A DNA stretch of 64,000 bases from Sporocytophaga myxococcoides DSM 11118 (GCF_000426725.1 NZ_KE384560.1:1076960-1140959); one strand, 5' to 3'; positions 8,148-17,077 are shown, counted from the first letter of the stretch. The notes: generated by a model not told the origin, from the sequence alone. Program-made: numbers and translations.

Positions 8148-8756
8148 TTATTTTATTGCAAATGATTCCATAAGATCGCCGGGAGTATTAAAATTTTTTA
8201 CACCAATTTTTTCACTTTCATTAAGATGAATGTAAAATCCCCTTCCAAATGATAGGATATATTTTAAACTGTTTTTAGCCAAAAGATTTTTCTCCGTCAT
8301 GAACATTATCCTTTTCAAAAAGTCTGATTTATATATACCTATAAGCGGTTCTTCCTGCATGTCGTTTTTAAGTATATAATAATCATAATCTTCTGAAAAA
8401 TTAGAAATGTGTGCGTGATAAATTTTGCTTAATAAGTCCGTACCAATATCGCGCACATCGCATGCCAAAAGGAAAAGATCTTTAGTTGGTAAATGTGTAT
8501 GTACTGTAAGAATACCGTTTAGCGGGCCTTCTACAATGTCTTTATCTATAATCAATAGCTCCGGATGAAATAAGTCGGAGTAAGGAAGTCTCTGTTTCTC
8601 ATTAATAGAGACAACAACTTCCATTGGTAACTGATTTAACTTTACAAAGGCGTTTTCAGCCCATGTCTGACCGGTATCCTTTAACAAACCTTTGTCTTGG
8701 CCCATTCTGCTGCTAAGGCCTCCGGCCATCACTACTCCAAGTACATTTTCTTCCAT
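8148..8756 (-). CDS. mobA: Molybdenum cofactor guanylyltransferase
   Basis: This enzyme attaches GMP to molybdenum-molybdopterin, giving the bis-MGD cofactor needed by the nitrate reductase of the same operon. The 202-residue protein has the nucleotide-binding signature VVMAGGLSSRMGQDKGLL at the N-terminus, a GPLNGIL segment near residue 80, and LACDV where the metal-binding Asp sits. The ending (NFNTPGDL) matches the N-x-NTPxDL of MobA. It is the last gene of the nitrate operon and starts 12 bases after moaE. Confidence 0.88.
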   Translation of the reverse strand: MEENVLGVVMAGGLSSRMGQDKGLLKDTGQTWAENAFVKLNQLPMEVVVSINEKQRLPYSDLFHPELLIIDKDIVEGPLNGILTVHTHLPTKDLFLLACDVRDIGTDLLSKIYHAHISNFSEDYDYYILKNDMQEEPLIGIYKSDFLKRIMFMTEKNLLAKNSLKYILSFGRGFYIHLNESEKIGVKNFNTPGDLMESFAIK

Positions 8757-8768
8757 AGCTTATTTCAA

Positions 8769-9206
8769 TTAATGACTGTGTTGGTGCTCAAAACAACTGC
8801 AATTATGTCCCCATTCATAGGTACCATCTGAGAAAAACTCTTGTTTCCATATGGGTGCTTCATGCTTTACTCTATCTATGATATATCTGTTCGCAGCATA
8901 GGCTTCTTCTCTGTGAGATGAAGCTGTAATAACAACCACCGCACTTTCGCTGATGCCAACTTTACCAATTCTATGGCAGCACAATGCTTTGTGCAGTTTA
9001 AATTTGGTGTAGCTGGTTTCAATAATTTCTTTAATGATCTTCTCTGCCATTGGTATGTAGCACTCGTAAAAAAGATAATCTACATCTCTTTTATGGCTGT
9101 GATTTCTGACTTCTCCGCTGAACAGCACAACTGCACCGGCTTTAGGGTCATGAGCCTCGGAAAGCATTGTTATCAAATTTATCTGATCCTCTGTAATTAA
9201 CTGCAT
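8769..9206 (-). CDS. moaE: Molybdopterin synthase catalytic subunit
   Basis: The large subunit of molybdopterin synthase, which converts precursor Z (cPMP) to molybdopterin using sulfur carried by MoaD. The 145-residue protein has AVVLFSGEVRNHSH, then CHRIGKVGISESAVVV, SSHREEAY, and the catalytic KHEAPIWKQE with its conserved lysines. The His-rich end (CFEHQHSH) is unremarkable. It begins 1 base after the end of moaD, so the subunits are made together. Confidence 0.93.
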   Translation of the reverse strand: MQLITEDQINLITMLSEAHDPKAGAVVLFSGEVRNHSHKRDVDYLFYECYIPMAEKIIKEIIETSYTKFKLHKALCCHRIGKVGISESAVVVITASSHREEAYAANRYIIDRVKHEAPIWKQEFFSDGTYEWGHNCSCFEHQHSH

Positions 9207-9207
9207 A

Positions 9208-9450
9208 TCAGCCCCCGCTTGATGGTGGAATAATTAATAAATGTTCATTGTCTTTCAGAGTATAAGTTCCTTCGACAAAACAATCGTTTACTGCTAACTT
9301 TGATTTGCGGAGAATACTTTCAGCCATCGGATGCTCTGTTAGTAGTTGGGAACGCACTTCGTTTGCTGTAGTGCCTTCTTGTAACTCAAGATAAAACTGC
9401 GGATCAAGATAATCTTTTAATGCAGCAAATACCTGTATTTTAATTTTCAT
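9208..9450 (-). CDS. moaD: Molybdopterin synthase sulfur carrier subunit
   Basis: An 80-residue ubiquitin-fold sulfur carrier ending in the required Gly-Gly (PPSSGG), which is adenylated and then thiocarboxylated. The N-terminus IKIQVFAALKDYL is typical of MoaD. It lies between moaA (2 bases upstream) and moaE (1 base downstream). No MoeB/ThiF-type activating enzyme is in the window, so that step must be supplied from elsewhere. Confidence 0.92.
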   Translation of the reverse strand: MKIKIQVFAALKDYLDPQFYLELQEGTTANEVRSQLLTEHPMAESILRKSKLAVNDCFVEGTYTLKDNEHLLIIPPSSGG

Positions 9451-9452
9451 TT

Positions 9453-10406
9453 TTATCCTCCAATATATCTCATAGACATAACACTGCCTGCAAACTGAAC
9501 TTCTTGTTTTTGCAGAAGCGCTTGTTTTAATGAATATTCTAATTTTAATGAATCATCAGAGTGATCTTTAATACTTATACCATTATCATTGCTCAGGCAG
9601 CCATAAATATTGCCATAACTATCAAGTCGCAATCTATTGCAATCTCCACAAAAGGGATGACTTTCATTTGCTATAATTCCAAAGACTTGTTTTTTGTCGG
9701 TTATCCAGTAAGTAGCCGTAGCGCCATGTTCTCTGTCCATTGGTATGAACTGATGTTGCTCGGCAATTTTTTCAAGTATTTCTTCCTGTGAAAAATACAG
9801 GTCCTGATAGCTATTGTGAAGATGTCCCATTTTCATTACCTCAAGAAACCGAATGCTGATACTCCTTTCTCTTGCAAATTCAAGTAAAGGAAGGATCTGA
9901 TCAGTATTCATTCCTTTCATCACAACTGTATTAACTTTTACAGGAATGCCTATGGCGAGAGCATGATCAATACCCTCAAGGATCTTCTTCAGATTTCTTC
10001 TTTTTGATATTTTAAAGAAAGATTCCGGATCCAGGCTGTCTAGTGAGACATTAATATTGGTTATACCTGCATTCTTTAGAGGTACAGCTTTTTCTTTCAG
10101 GAAAACTGCATTGGTAGTCAGTTTAACATTTTTGATACCAATCTCTCTGATACCTTCAATCAGGTTGCTGATATCTTTGTAGAGCAAAGGTTCTCCGCCT
10201 GTAAGCCTTATTGTTTCAAGGTTTAGACGGTTGTGTAGACTATTAATAATTTTAATATAATCCTTTGTAGACAGAACATTGTCTTCAGGTTGTGAAGCCT
10301 TCTCGCTGGCAGGCTGATCTGTACAGTAGTTACAGAACAGATTACAGGCATTGGTAAGACTTACCCGTAATGTTTTAAATGTTCTACCATATTTATCAGC
10401 CAACAT
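9453..10406 (-). CDS. moaA: GTP 3',8-cyclase
   Basis: A radical SAM enzyme that starts molybdenum cofactor synthesis by converting GTP to 3',8-cyclo-GTP, which MoaC turns into cPMP. The 317-residue protein has the SAM cluster motif C-x3-C-x2-C (NACNLFCNYC), a GGEP segment (TGGEPLLY), and the C-terminal second-cluster cysteines (CGDCNRLRLDSYGNIYGC). It ends in YIGG, matching the double-glycine tail of MoaA. It begins 12 bases after the rubredoxin-fusion gene, leaving no room for a molybdenum-cofactor riboswitch. Confidence 0.95.
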   Translation of the reverse strand: MLADKYGRTFKTLRVSLTNACNLFCNYCTDQPASEKASQPEDNVLSTKDYIKIINSLHNRLNLETIRLTGGEPLLYKDISNLIEGIREIGIKNVKLTTNAVFLKEKAVPLKNAGITNINVSLDSLDPESFFKISKRRNLKKILEGIDHALAIGIPVKVNTVVMKGMNTDQILPLLEFARERSISIRFLEVMKMGHLHNSYQDLYFSQEEILEKIAEQHQFIPMDREHGATATYWITDKKQVFGIIANESHPFCGDCNRLRLDSYGNIYGCLSNDNGISIKDHSDDSLKLEYSLKQALLQKQEVQFAGSVMSMRYIGG

Positions 10407-10418
10407 AATTATATTTTT

Positions 10419-11885
10419 TCAAAGTAATATTTCTGAATTTACTGAATTAAAAGATTCTTTTTCTGAATCACACACAGGACATCTGTATGATGGTGGCAAC
10501 TCTTCAAAAAGCCTTCCTGCCGGGATTTCCCCGATGTCATCTCCATATCTGGAATCATATATAGTCAGACAGTTTTGACATTGAAACAGTTCTACTTCCT
10601 CATGTGGCCGCTGATTAATTTCAATTTCGTCTTGTAAATATTCTGATTCAGACTGAGCGTCAATTGAGTTAAGCTTCTTATAAAATACTTCTGTAAGGTA
10701 CGTTAATACTGTAGGTACATCTCGCTTCTTGACATAATTAGCGTAAGATATTGCCTCTCTTGAGTTGATATCAAAATTTTTCTTATAACTGATGTTATAA
10801 AAATCTAATAGCTTTATATTTCCAATCTGTATTCTGAACTTTCTTCTTATAATAACCGAACAGGCAAGGTCAACATCCGTAGTCCTGATTCCAAATATCA
10901 AGCCGTTTGTTCTTAACCCTTCTTTGATGAAAGATCTGGTGATAAACTTTTTTAGTTTGGTAGCTTCTTTATCAAGGTCCGGTATTTGCCAATTGAGCTC
11001 AAGAGAAGAGTGACCAGTATTGATTTTATATTTTCCAAGCAGCTTTTCCCATTCAAATATATCTTTTCTTTCTATGTTTTTAATAATAACAGAGCTGTTA
11101 GATGTCAGATATATAGAGTTGTTGTTCGTTTCAGAACACAAGAGGCAAAGAGATTCCAGAAAGTTTACATTATAAGAGTTATCAGAATTGTAGATACCCA
11201 ACCACCATTTCTGATCTTCCTGCTGATGGAACCCTTCGTAATAGGGTAGCTGATAGGGTGGAAAGTCAAGATGATTGATGATCGGTATGGTATTCCACTT
11301 CCTGAAGCTGAGTACATCGTCTTTAAGATATTCACAGGATGCTGATGGGAATTTTTCAAATGTTTGCTCTATTGCTTTGCAGAGAGGAGGGATTTCATTG
11401 GACTCTACGAGAAAAGGCCAAAGATCATATCCTTTCTGATTTTTCATTTTAAGATAAAGAAACCAGAACCCTCTGAATTCAGAAGCAATAAAATTTAATT
11501 GTCCTATAAACAGTGGTGTCAGTGACTGCAAAGGATCTACCAGATTGACCTTTAGATTTGGCTGAAAGTCAAAGTTTGAAAGTATCTGATGGAATGTTCC
11601 TTCTGATAACCAATTGGTAGTTTCCTGTATGTGAATAGCAGGATAGGAGGTGACTATATTTTGTTTCTGAGTTTTTTCAGTTTCGAATTTATACTGAAGG
11701 AAGCTGAACCTTTGTTCTAAAGATTTTTTATACTGCGACTTACATTTTAAAAGTAGCTCTTGTCTTGAGCTTATATGAATAGAATTAGTGCCAAAGTGGT
11801 ATGCTGATGAAACTACTTTGCGCAAATCTCCAGGAGATAAAATCCCACCGGGAATAAAGAGCCTTATAAATATGTCTTTGCTCAT
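10419..11885 (-). CDS. Nitrite-reductase-like domain fused to rubredoxin
   Basis: A 488-residue two-part protein. The N-terminus (IPGGILSPGDLRKV, then IHISSRQELLLKC) resembles the ferredoxin-like half-domain of nitrite/sulfite reductases. The C-terminus (about 432-478) is a rubredoxin with C-x2-C (FQCQNC) and CPVC, intact for one Fe(Cys)4 centre. The [4Fe-4S]/siroheme cysteines of true reductases (C-x5-C plus C-x3-C) are not visible, so I do not expect siroheme catalysis. It sits directly after a nitrate reductase carrying an NADH:rubredoxin-reductase-like flavoprotein, so an electron carrier between that flavoprotein and an acceptor is the most economical role. This is inference. Confidence 0.7.
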   Translation of the reverse strand: MSKDIFIRLFIPGGILSPGDLRKVVSSAYHFGTNSIHISSRQELLLKCKSQYKKSLEQRFSFLQYKFETEKTQKQNIVTSYPAIHIQETTNWLSEGTFHQILSNFDFQPNLKVNLVDPLQSLTPLFIGQLNFIASEFRGFWFLYLKMKNQKGYDLWPFLVESNEIPPLCKAIEQTFEKFPSASCEYLKDDVLSFRKWNTIPIINHLDFPPYQLPYYEGFHQQEDQKWWLGIYNSDNSYNVNFLESLCLLCSETNNNSIYLTSNSSVIIKNIERKDIFEWEKLLGKYKINTGHSSLELNWQIPDLDKEATKLKKFITRSFIKEGLRTNGLIFGIRTTDVDLACSVIIRRKFRIQIGNIKLLDFYNISYKKNFDINSREAISYANYVKKRDVPTVLTYLTEVFYKKLNSIDAQSESEYLQDEIEINQRPHEEVELFQCQNCLTIYDSRYGDDIGEIPAGRLFEELPPSYRCPVCDSEKESFNSVNSEILL

Positions 11886-11908
11886 TTCTATTCTTAGAAT
11901 CTTCTGGT

Positions 11909-14900
11909 TTATCTGTAAGTATGCCTGAAATCAGAGGAGGCAAGTTTATCAGATTCTGTATGTTTGTTTTTATTTGAAAGTAGTAAAGAAACTCGTTTGT
12001 CGGCAAGTTCAACTTTGCGAAGTATAAGATTTTTAAATTCAGGAAACTCTGATTTGTCTCCAACTAATACTGCTCCGACAAGTCTGTCATTCTGCACTAT
12101 ACATTTTTTGTAATAACGTTTGGATTTATCAATATATACAATTTCTTCGAATTCATCTTCCTTTTTACCCGGCACTTCTATCATGCCTATAGAGCATATG
12201 TCAAAGCCTGAAACTGTTAGTACATTGACTGGTAGTGTGCCTGAATAAGACTTAGTTTCATCTCCGTTTAGAAATCCTGCTACAACATCTGCCTGCTCTT
12301 CAGCGGCGGTAGAGCTTTCAAATAAAGATTTTTCAAACTCCGCAACTTCGCCTATTGCATATATGTAAGGATTGTTGGTTCGAAGATATTCATTAACTAC
12401 GATTCCTCTATTGCAATTTAGTCCTGCTACTTGAGCAAGTTCAATATTAGGCCTGGTACCAATCGTATATACGAGAACATCGCATCCTAGATCTTTTCCT
12501 GATTTTAATTTTACTCCTGTAATTTTATCTTTTCCTAAATGAGAAAGAACTTCATCATTGTAGTAAAAACTAATGTTTCTTGCGGATAGTTCTTCATGCA
12601 GGAAACTACTTGATGTTGCGTCTAACTGTTTGTTCATCAGTCTTGAGGATCTGTGTACAACAGATACTTTTATAGAAAGCTGAGTAAGCGCATCTGCCAA
12701 TTCAAGCCCTAATAAACCTCCGCCTGCTATTACTACATTGCTTTCTGGAGAAATTGATCTTTTAAATTTATCCGCATCTTCTTTGCTTCTCATAGTAAAT
12801 ATTCCCTGAATTTTTGGAACTCCTCTCGGAAGAGCAGGTCTGCTGCCTGCGGCGATAATTAAAACATCGTAAGAATGAATTTTTCCTGTATGGTCAGTAA
12901 TTACTTTTTCACCAGGGTCAATTGACATTACCGAAGTGCTCTTGTGAAGAAAAATTTTCGATGTGTTGAGCTCATCTTCATTGATCCTGATAAGATTATT
13001 CCAATCCTCTTTACCTCTTATATAGCCAGGAAGCATTATCCTATTGTAAAAGAAGTTCTTTTCCTTGCTGAAAATATGAATTTCATCTTCAGGATTGAGT
13101 GTACGATATTTTCGGACAAACTGGCTGGAGCCTACACCGGCACCAATGACTATTATTTTTTCTTTTTTCTTATTATATTTTTTAACCTGAACCACTGAAA
13201 ATCCAGAATCTGATTTGCTGCTCATCTGATCTGGCCTTGTATGCATGGAAGCAGAAAACCTTTCCAGATCTTTGTTCAGAATTTTACCCCATTGCAATGG
13301 AAGAAAAACAACCCCTTTTTTTATATCTATAGAATATTGGGCGGTCACTTTCACAGAGCCAGTTTCATTAAATACCTCCACAACATCTCCATTCTTAATG
13401 CCTCGGTTCAGTGCGTCTTCTTTATTGATTTCCAGAAATGGTTTATCAGTCTGGAGGTTAACTTTTACTAATTTACCAGAACTGCTAAAGGCGTGCCAAT
13501 GGTCTTTAGTTTGGCCCGAAGTAAGGAGTAAAGGAAAGTTCTGACTTAGTTCATATGGTATATGACTTTTTGCTAAAGAATGAAAATTTGCTTTACCCGA
13601 GAGGGTGTTAAACCTATGGTCTGAGTATAATATTTTCGTGCTGTTTCCTGAAGAAGATTCAAATGGCCATTGCATTGATCCTTTTTGAAAAAGTAATTCT
13701 ATATTGATATTGCTGATATCAAAGTTTGTTTGCTTTGTTAATCTGCTATATTCAAGAAATATATCCGTTGTCTTTTCATAGTTGAATATATTTTCAAATC
13801 CCATTTTTTTAGCGAACCGGGATATGATTTCAACTCCTGGAATAGCATCACCTGGGGCATTGGTGAGTTTATGAGCTAGACTTATTCTTCTTTCCGGATT
13901 TGTTACTGTGCCCTCTTTCTCAAGCCAACCAGCTGCAGGTAATATAAGATCAGCATAGGGTACTGTCTCTGATTTTAAAGACATATCCTGTACGATTACA
14001 AACTTTGCATTCTTCAAGGCTACTTCGACATTTCTAGCAGAGGGCAAGCTAACCAATGGATTGGTATTAATAATCCAAATAGCTTTGAGTTTTCCGGAAA
14101 GCAGGTTGTCGAACATTTCTGTGTCTGTATATCCTCTTTTATCAGAGATAGAAGGTACTCCCCAATATTTGGCAACCTCTTCTCTGTGCTCGGGATTAAT
14201 AAGACTTCTGCGCGCAGGGAGAAAATCAGAAAGACCTCCGGCTTCTGTTCCTGTAATTGTATTCGGCTGATCCGAAAGCGGAAAAGGTCCGCAACCCTCT
14301 TTTCCTACTTGACCAGTTATCAGAGAAAGGTTAATTAAAGAAAGATTTTTATTGATGTCTGTTGCGCTTTGGTTATTGCCAGCAGACCACATAGGTATAA
14401 AGCCCTTAGCTTTGCCTATATATTCGGCTGCAAGTATTAGATCATGAACAGGAATGTCACATATGGAAGAAGCTTCTTCGAGTGACTTCTCCATCGCTTT
14501 GTTTTTATATTCATTAAACCCTTCAGTATGTTGTTCTATGAAATCTTTATCTGTCAGGTTATTTTCTATAAGAAACCTTCCTATGGCCCTGTAAAGAATA
14601 ATTTCAGTGCCAGGTTTCAGCTGAAGGTGTATATCTGCTATATTACAGGACTCTGTTCTTCTTGAATCTGCAATAATTATTTTAACCTCAGGATTGTTGG
14701 CTTTATATGCCTCTAGTCGTTTGAAGACAATTGGATTGGAACGGAAAGGATTGGCATCGGTAATAAAAAAACAGTCTGCAAGTTCAAGATCTTCAATGGA
14801 TCCGGGAATGGCATCCATTCCAAAAACAAGTTTGTTTGCAGTAAATTCGGATCCTGCACAAATGAGCGTATTGGTGTCGATATTGTTCGTTCCAATAAAC

Positions 14901-15280
14901 CCTTTGACAAGTTTGTCAATTAAATAATATTCTTCAGTAAGGCATTGTCCTGAAATATAAAAGCCCACCGAGTCGGGACCGTATTTGGAAATGAAAGTTT
15001 TGAATACAGCAGAGGCTCTATCAAGAGCTGTATCCCAACTTACCCTCTGTCTGGGCATATTTCTGTTCCACCGCATTTCAGGGTATAATATCCTGTCGCT
15101 GTGGTCAGAAACTTTACTATGGAGGGTAACTCCTTTAGAACATAGTATTCCTTTATTTACCGGATGGTCCTGGTCACCTGACACTGTGATTCTTCCGGAG
15201 GTATCTTTTCCAATGATAACACCACACCCTAAGCCACAATAGTTACAGGTAGTTTTTGATATATTTTTTTTTGCGGGCAT
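11909..15280 (-). CDS. nasA: Assimilatory nitrate reductase fused to FAD/NADH oxidoreductase
   Basis: A 1123-residue single-frame fusion. Residues 1-about 690 are a molybdopterin oxidoreductase of the cytosolic assimilatory NasA/NarB class: [4Fe-4S] ligands C12, C15, C19 and C47, bis-MGD-binding segments, and the molybdopterin-dinucleotide-binding domain (about 560-690). After a lysine-rich linker at about 700 comes a class I FAD/NAD(P)H oxidoreductase (IIVIGAGVGSSQFV, then VVIAGGGLLGLELADAL and a YAIGEVAEF segment), like the N-terminal part of NirB or NADH:rubredoxin reductase. There is no signal peptide and no BFD-type [2Fe-2S] domain. The predicted reaction is NAD(P)H-driven reduction of nitrate to nitrite in one polypeptide. 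The upstream leader is highly structured. Confidence 0.88.
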   Translation of the reverse strand: MPAKKNISKTTCNYCGLGCGVIIGKDTSGRITVSGDQDHPVNKGILCSKGVTLHSKVSDHSDRILYPEMRWNRNMPRQRVSWDTALDRASAVFKTFISKYGPDSVGFYISGQCLTEEYYLIDKLVKGFIGTNNIDTNTLICAGSEFTANKLVFGMDAIPGSIEDLELADCFFITDANPFRSNPIVFKRLEAYKANNPEVKIIIADSRRTESCNIADIHLQLKPGTEIILYRAIGRFLIENNLTDKDFIEQHTEGFNEYKNKAMEKSLEEASSICDIPVHDLILAAEYIGKAKGFIPMWSAGNNQSATDINKNLSLINLSLITGQVGKEGCGPFPLSDQPNTITGTEAGGLSDFLPARRSLINPEHREEVAKYWGVPSISDKRGYTDTEMFDNLLSGKLKAIWIINTNPLVSLPSARNVEVALKNAKFVIVQDMSLKSETVPYADLILPAAGWLEKEGTVTNPERRISLAHKLTNAPGDAIPGVEIISRFAKKMGFENIFNYEKTTDIFLEYSRLTKQTNFDISNINIELLFQKGSMQWPFESSSGNSTKILYSDHRFNTLSGKANFHSLAKSHIPYELSQNFPLLLTSGQTKDHWHAFSSSGKLVKVNLQTDKPFLEINKEDALNRGIKNGDVVEVFNETGSVKVTAQYSIDIKKGVVFLPLQWGKILNKDLERFSASMHTRPDQMSSKSDSGFSVVQVKKYNKKKEKIIVIGAGVGSSQFVRKYRTLNPEDEIHIFSKEKNFFYNRIMLPGYIRGKEDWNNLIRINEDELNTSKIFLHKSTSVMSIDPGEKVITDHTGKIHSYDVLIIAAGSRPALPRGVPKIQGIFTMRSKEDADKFKRSISPESNVVIAGGGLLGLELADALTQLSIKVSVVHRSSRLMNKQLDATSSSFLHEELSARNISFYYNDEVLSHLGKDKITGVKLKSGKDLGCDVLVYTIGTRPNIELAQVAGLNCNRGIVVNEYLRTNNPYIYAIGEVAEFEKSLFESSTAAEEQADVVAGFLNGDETKSYSGTLPVNVLTVSGFDICSIGMIEVPGKKEDEFEEIVYIDKSKRYYKKCIVQNDRLVGAVLVGDKSEFPEFKNLILRKVELADKRVSLLLSNKNKHTESDKLASSDFRHTYR

Positions 15281-15282
15281 CC

Positions 15283-15335
15283 GGCATTTATATTAACAAA
15301 TAAGGCTGCAGGCATAAATGCCCACAGCTTATTTG
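15283..15335 (-). promoter_or_regulatory. Structured nasA leader with alternative pairings
   Basis: In the 87-base nrtD-nasA gap, CAAATAAGGCTG (15297-15308) pairs with CAGCTTATTTG (15325-15335; one bulged G), with GGCAT-AA-ATGCC (15311-15322) in its loop. Alternatively GGCATTTAT (15283-15291, two bases from the nasA start) pairs with ATAAATGCC (15314-15322). The two structures share bases and would exclude each other, as in a switch. This is read by eye; no energies were calculated. Confidence 0.45.
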
Positions 15336-15351
15336 CACTAACCTTTACACT

Positions 15352-15367
15352 AACCTTGAACAAGGTT
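15352..15367 (-). promoter_or_regulatory. Dyad directly after the nrtD stop codon
   Basis: AACCTTG-AA-CAAGGTT, a perfect 7-bp dyad touching the nrtD stop codon. There is no T-tract, so it is not a full terminator. It may slow decay of the upstream transporter message, separating nrt from nas expression. Confidence 0.4.
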
Positions 15368-16237
15368 CTATTCTTCAAATTTAACTCCCTCGTCCTCAAT
15401 CGAAAATTTCTCAACCAACAAGTTAAGGAGTCGTTCTCTTATGGATTTATACTCAGGTAAATTTACGATATCTTTTTTGTTTCTAGGTCTTGGCAAACCA
15501 ACTATTTCAATTTCTTTTATAGTTGCTGCAGGACCATTATTTAAAACAACGATTCTATCTGATAAGAAGATAGCCTCTTCGATATCGTGAGTAACCATTA
15601 TAATAGTTTTATTTCTGTTGTCCAGATTCCAGAGTTTCAAGAGCTCTACGTGCATACTTCCTTTGGTTAATGCATCCAGAGCGCCGAAAGGCTCATCCAG
15701 AAGCAAGACACTTGGATTGATGGCAAACGCTCTTGCTATAGCTACTCTTTGTTTCATTCCTCCTGAAAGTTGCTTGGGTAGTTTATCCTGGTGAGGAGTA
15801 AGGTTTACCATTGCAAGATTTTTTTCAACGATTGCGTGTTTTGCATCTGCTGAAATACCCTTCATACATGAATCAACGGCTTCATAGATATTTTCGTATA
15901 CTGTAAGCCAGGGCAATAGAGAATAGTTTTGGAAAACAATTCCTCTGTCAGGGCCAGCACCTGCTACTTTTTTACCGTTAACGATAACTTCTCCTTTGCT
16001 AGGTTTTACCATACCACTTATAGTGCTCATGAGTGTAGATTTTCCACAACCAGAGTGTCCAATAAGTGAGATGATTTCACCTTTTCTTATTTCAAGGTCT
16101 ATGTTCTTTACTGCAACATATTCGCCTTTAGGAGTTGGGAAACTTACAGTTACATCTTTTACTTCAATGCACACCGGACGAAGGAGGATGTTTTCTTTTA
16201 CTTTATCTTCCGAAAGTATATTTGTATTAGCTATCAT
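15368..16237 (-). CDS. nrtD: Nitrate ABC transporter, ATP-binding protein
   Basis: The ATPase of the nitrate/nitrite importer. It has Walker A GHSGCGKST (residues 60-68), Q-loop IVFQNYSLLPW, signature LSGGMKQRVAIARA, Walker B LLLDEPFGALD and H-loop VTHDIEEA. At 289 residues it lacks the C-terminal substrate-binding domain of NrtC and so matches NrtD/NasD. The frame is open from 16282, but the ATG at 16237, overlapping the end of the permease gene by 11 bases, is the better start for coupled translation. A structured 87-base gap separates it from the reductase gene. Confidence 0.88.
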   Translation of the reverse strand: MIANTNILSEDKVKENILLRPVCIEVKDVTVSFPTPKGEYVAVKNIDLEIRKGEIISLIGHSGCGKSTLMSTISGMVKPSKGEVIVNGKKVAGAGPDRGIVFQNYSLLPWLTVYENIYEAVDSCMKGISADAKHAIVEKNLAMVNLTPHQDKLPKQLSGGMKQRVAIARAFAINPSVLLLDEPFGALDALTKGSMHVELLKLWNLDNRNKTIIMVTHDIEEAIFLSDRIVVLNNGPAATIKEIEIVGLPRPRNKKDIVNLPEYKSIRERLLNLLVEKFSIEDEGVKFEE

Positions 16238-17042
16238 AGGAGTATCTGGTTTGGAGTGATTTAAAAGTTTTGTCAAGAACAAAGCCCACGAGGCCTATTA
16301 TTAAAATTGCAGAAAATACTTTTTCAAGACTTAAAGCATTCCAGCTGTCCCAAACAAAGAATCCGATACCAACTCCACCGGAAAGCATTTCTGCAGCAAC
16401 AATAACCATCCATGCGATACCTACACTTAGCCTTAATCCTGTTATGATGTGCGGCAAAGTAAAAGGAAGTAATACTTTGGTTATATACTTGAAAGTGGAA
16501 AATCCGAATGCTTTGGCTACATTTTTATGATCCTGTGGAATTGTAGAGACTCCAAATGCTGTATTAATCAAAGTTGGCCAAAGTGATGTAATGATGATTA
16601 CAAACACTGTTGATGTCTGTGCAGACTGAAATGCGACAAGTCCAATCGGGAACCAGGCCAGAGGAGATACAGGTCTTAACACCTGTACCATTGGATTCAG
16701 AAGGTTCATCCCTAATGTACTTGAACCCATAATAAGTCCAAGAGGGATTGCTATAACAGAGCCTATTATGAATCCTTTAGTAACTCTCTCCAATGAACTC
16801 AGTAATTGATTGCCTATTCCTTTGTCATTCGGTCCGTTGTCGTAAAAAGGATGACTTACAAGGTCATAGAATACAGAAAACGTTTGTATAGGGCCAGGAA
16901 GCTCTCCGTCTGTAGAAAGGCTGGCGATATGCCATATGATCAACATGAATGACATTCCCAGAAGGAAATATAAAAACCTTCCTGTTCTGTAGGTGACGAC
17001 TTTTAAAGCCGCTGTTCCTAATTGTTGATTGGACTTGTCCAT
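16227..17042 (-). CDS. nrtB: Nitrate ABC transporter, permease
   Basis: The inner-membrane subunit of the nitrate importer, 271 residues with about six membrane helices. It contains RPVSPLAWFPIGL, characteristic of the NrtB/SsuC/TauC permease family, and the cytoplasmic coupling-loop phrase beginning VAKAFG. The first 40 residues hold a basic stretch and the first helix. It lies between nrtA (35 bases upstream) and the ATPase gene (11-base overlap). Nitrate as substrate follows from its place beside NrtA and nitrate reductase. Confidence 0.9.
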   Translation of the reverse strand: MDKSNQQLGTAALKVVTYRTGRFLYFLLGMSFMLIIWHIASLSTDGELPGPIQTFSVFYDLVSHPFYDNGPNDKGIGNQLLSSLERVTKGFIIGSVIAIPLGLIMGSSTLGMNLLNPMVQVLRPVSPLAWFPIGLVAFQSAQTSTVFVIIITSLWPTLINTAFGVSTIPQDHKNVAKAFGFSTFKYITKVLLPFTLPHIITGLRLSVGIAWMVIVAAEMLSGGVGIGFFVWDSWNALSLEKVFSAILIIGLVGFVLDKTFKSLQTRYSYDS

Positions 17043-17077
17043 TTTTATGCTATTTAGTAAAGGTTAATGTTGTTGTT

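Noticed and set aside
9453-10418. A molybdenum-cofactor riboswitch before moaA
   Set aside because: Only 12 bases separate moaA from the upstream stop, and no such structure is visible there or before moaCB.
13140-13200. A possible frameshift or gene boundary between the nitrate reductase and FAD parts
   Set aside because: The frame is continuous through the lysine-rich linker with no stop and no start-like context, so a true fusion is the simpler reading.
12944-13544. Overlapping open frames on the plus strand opposite the nitrate reductase gene
   Set aside because: They are shadows of the minus-strand coding sequence, with no family features and no promoter.
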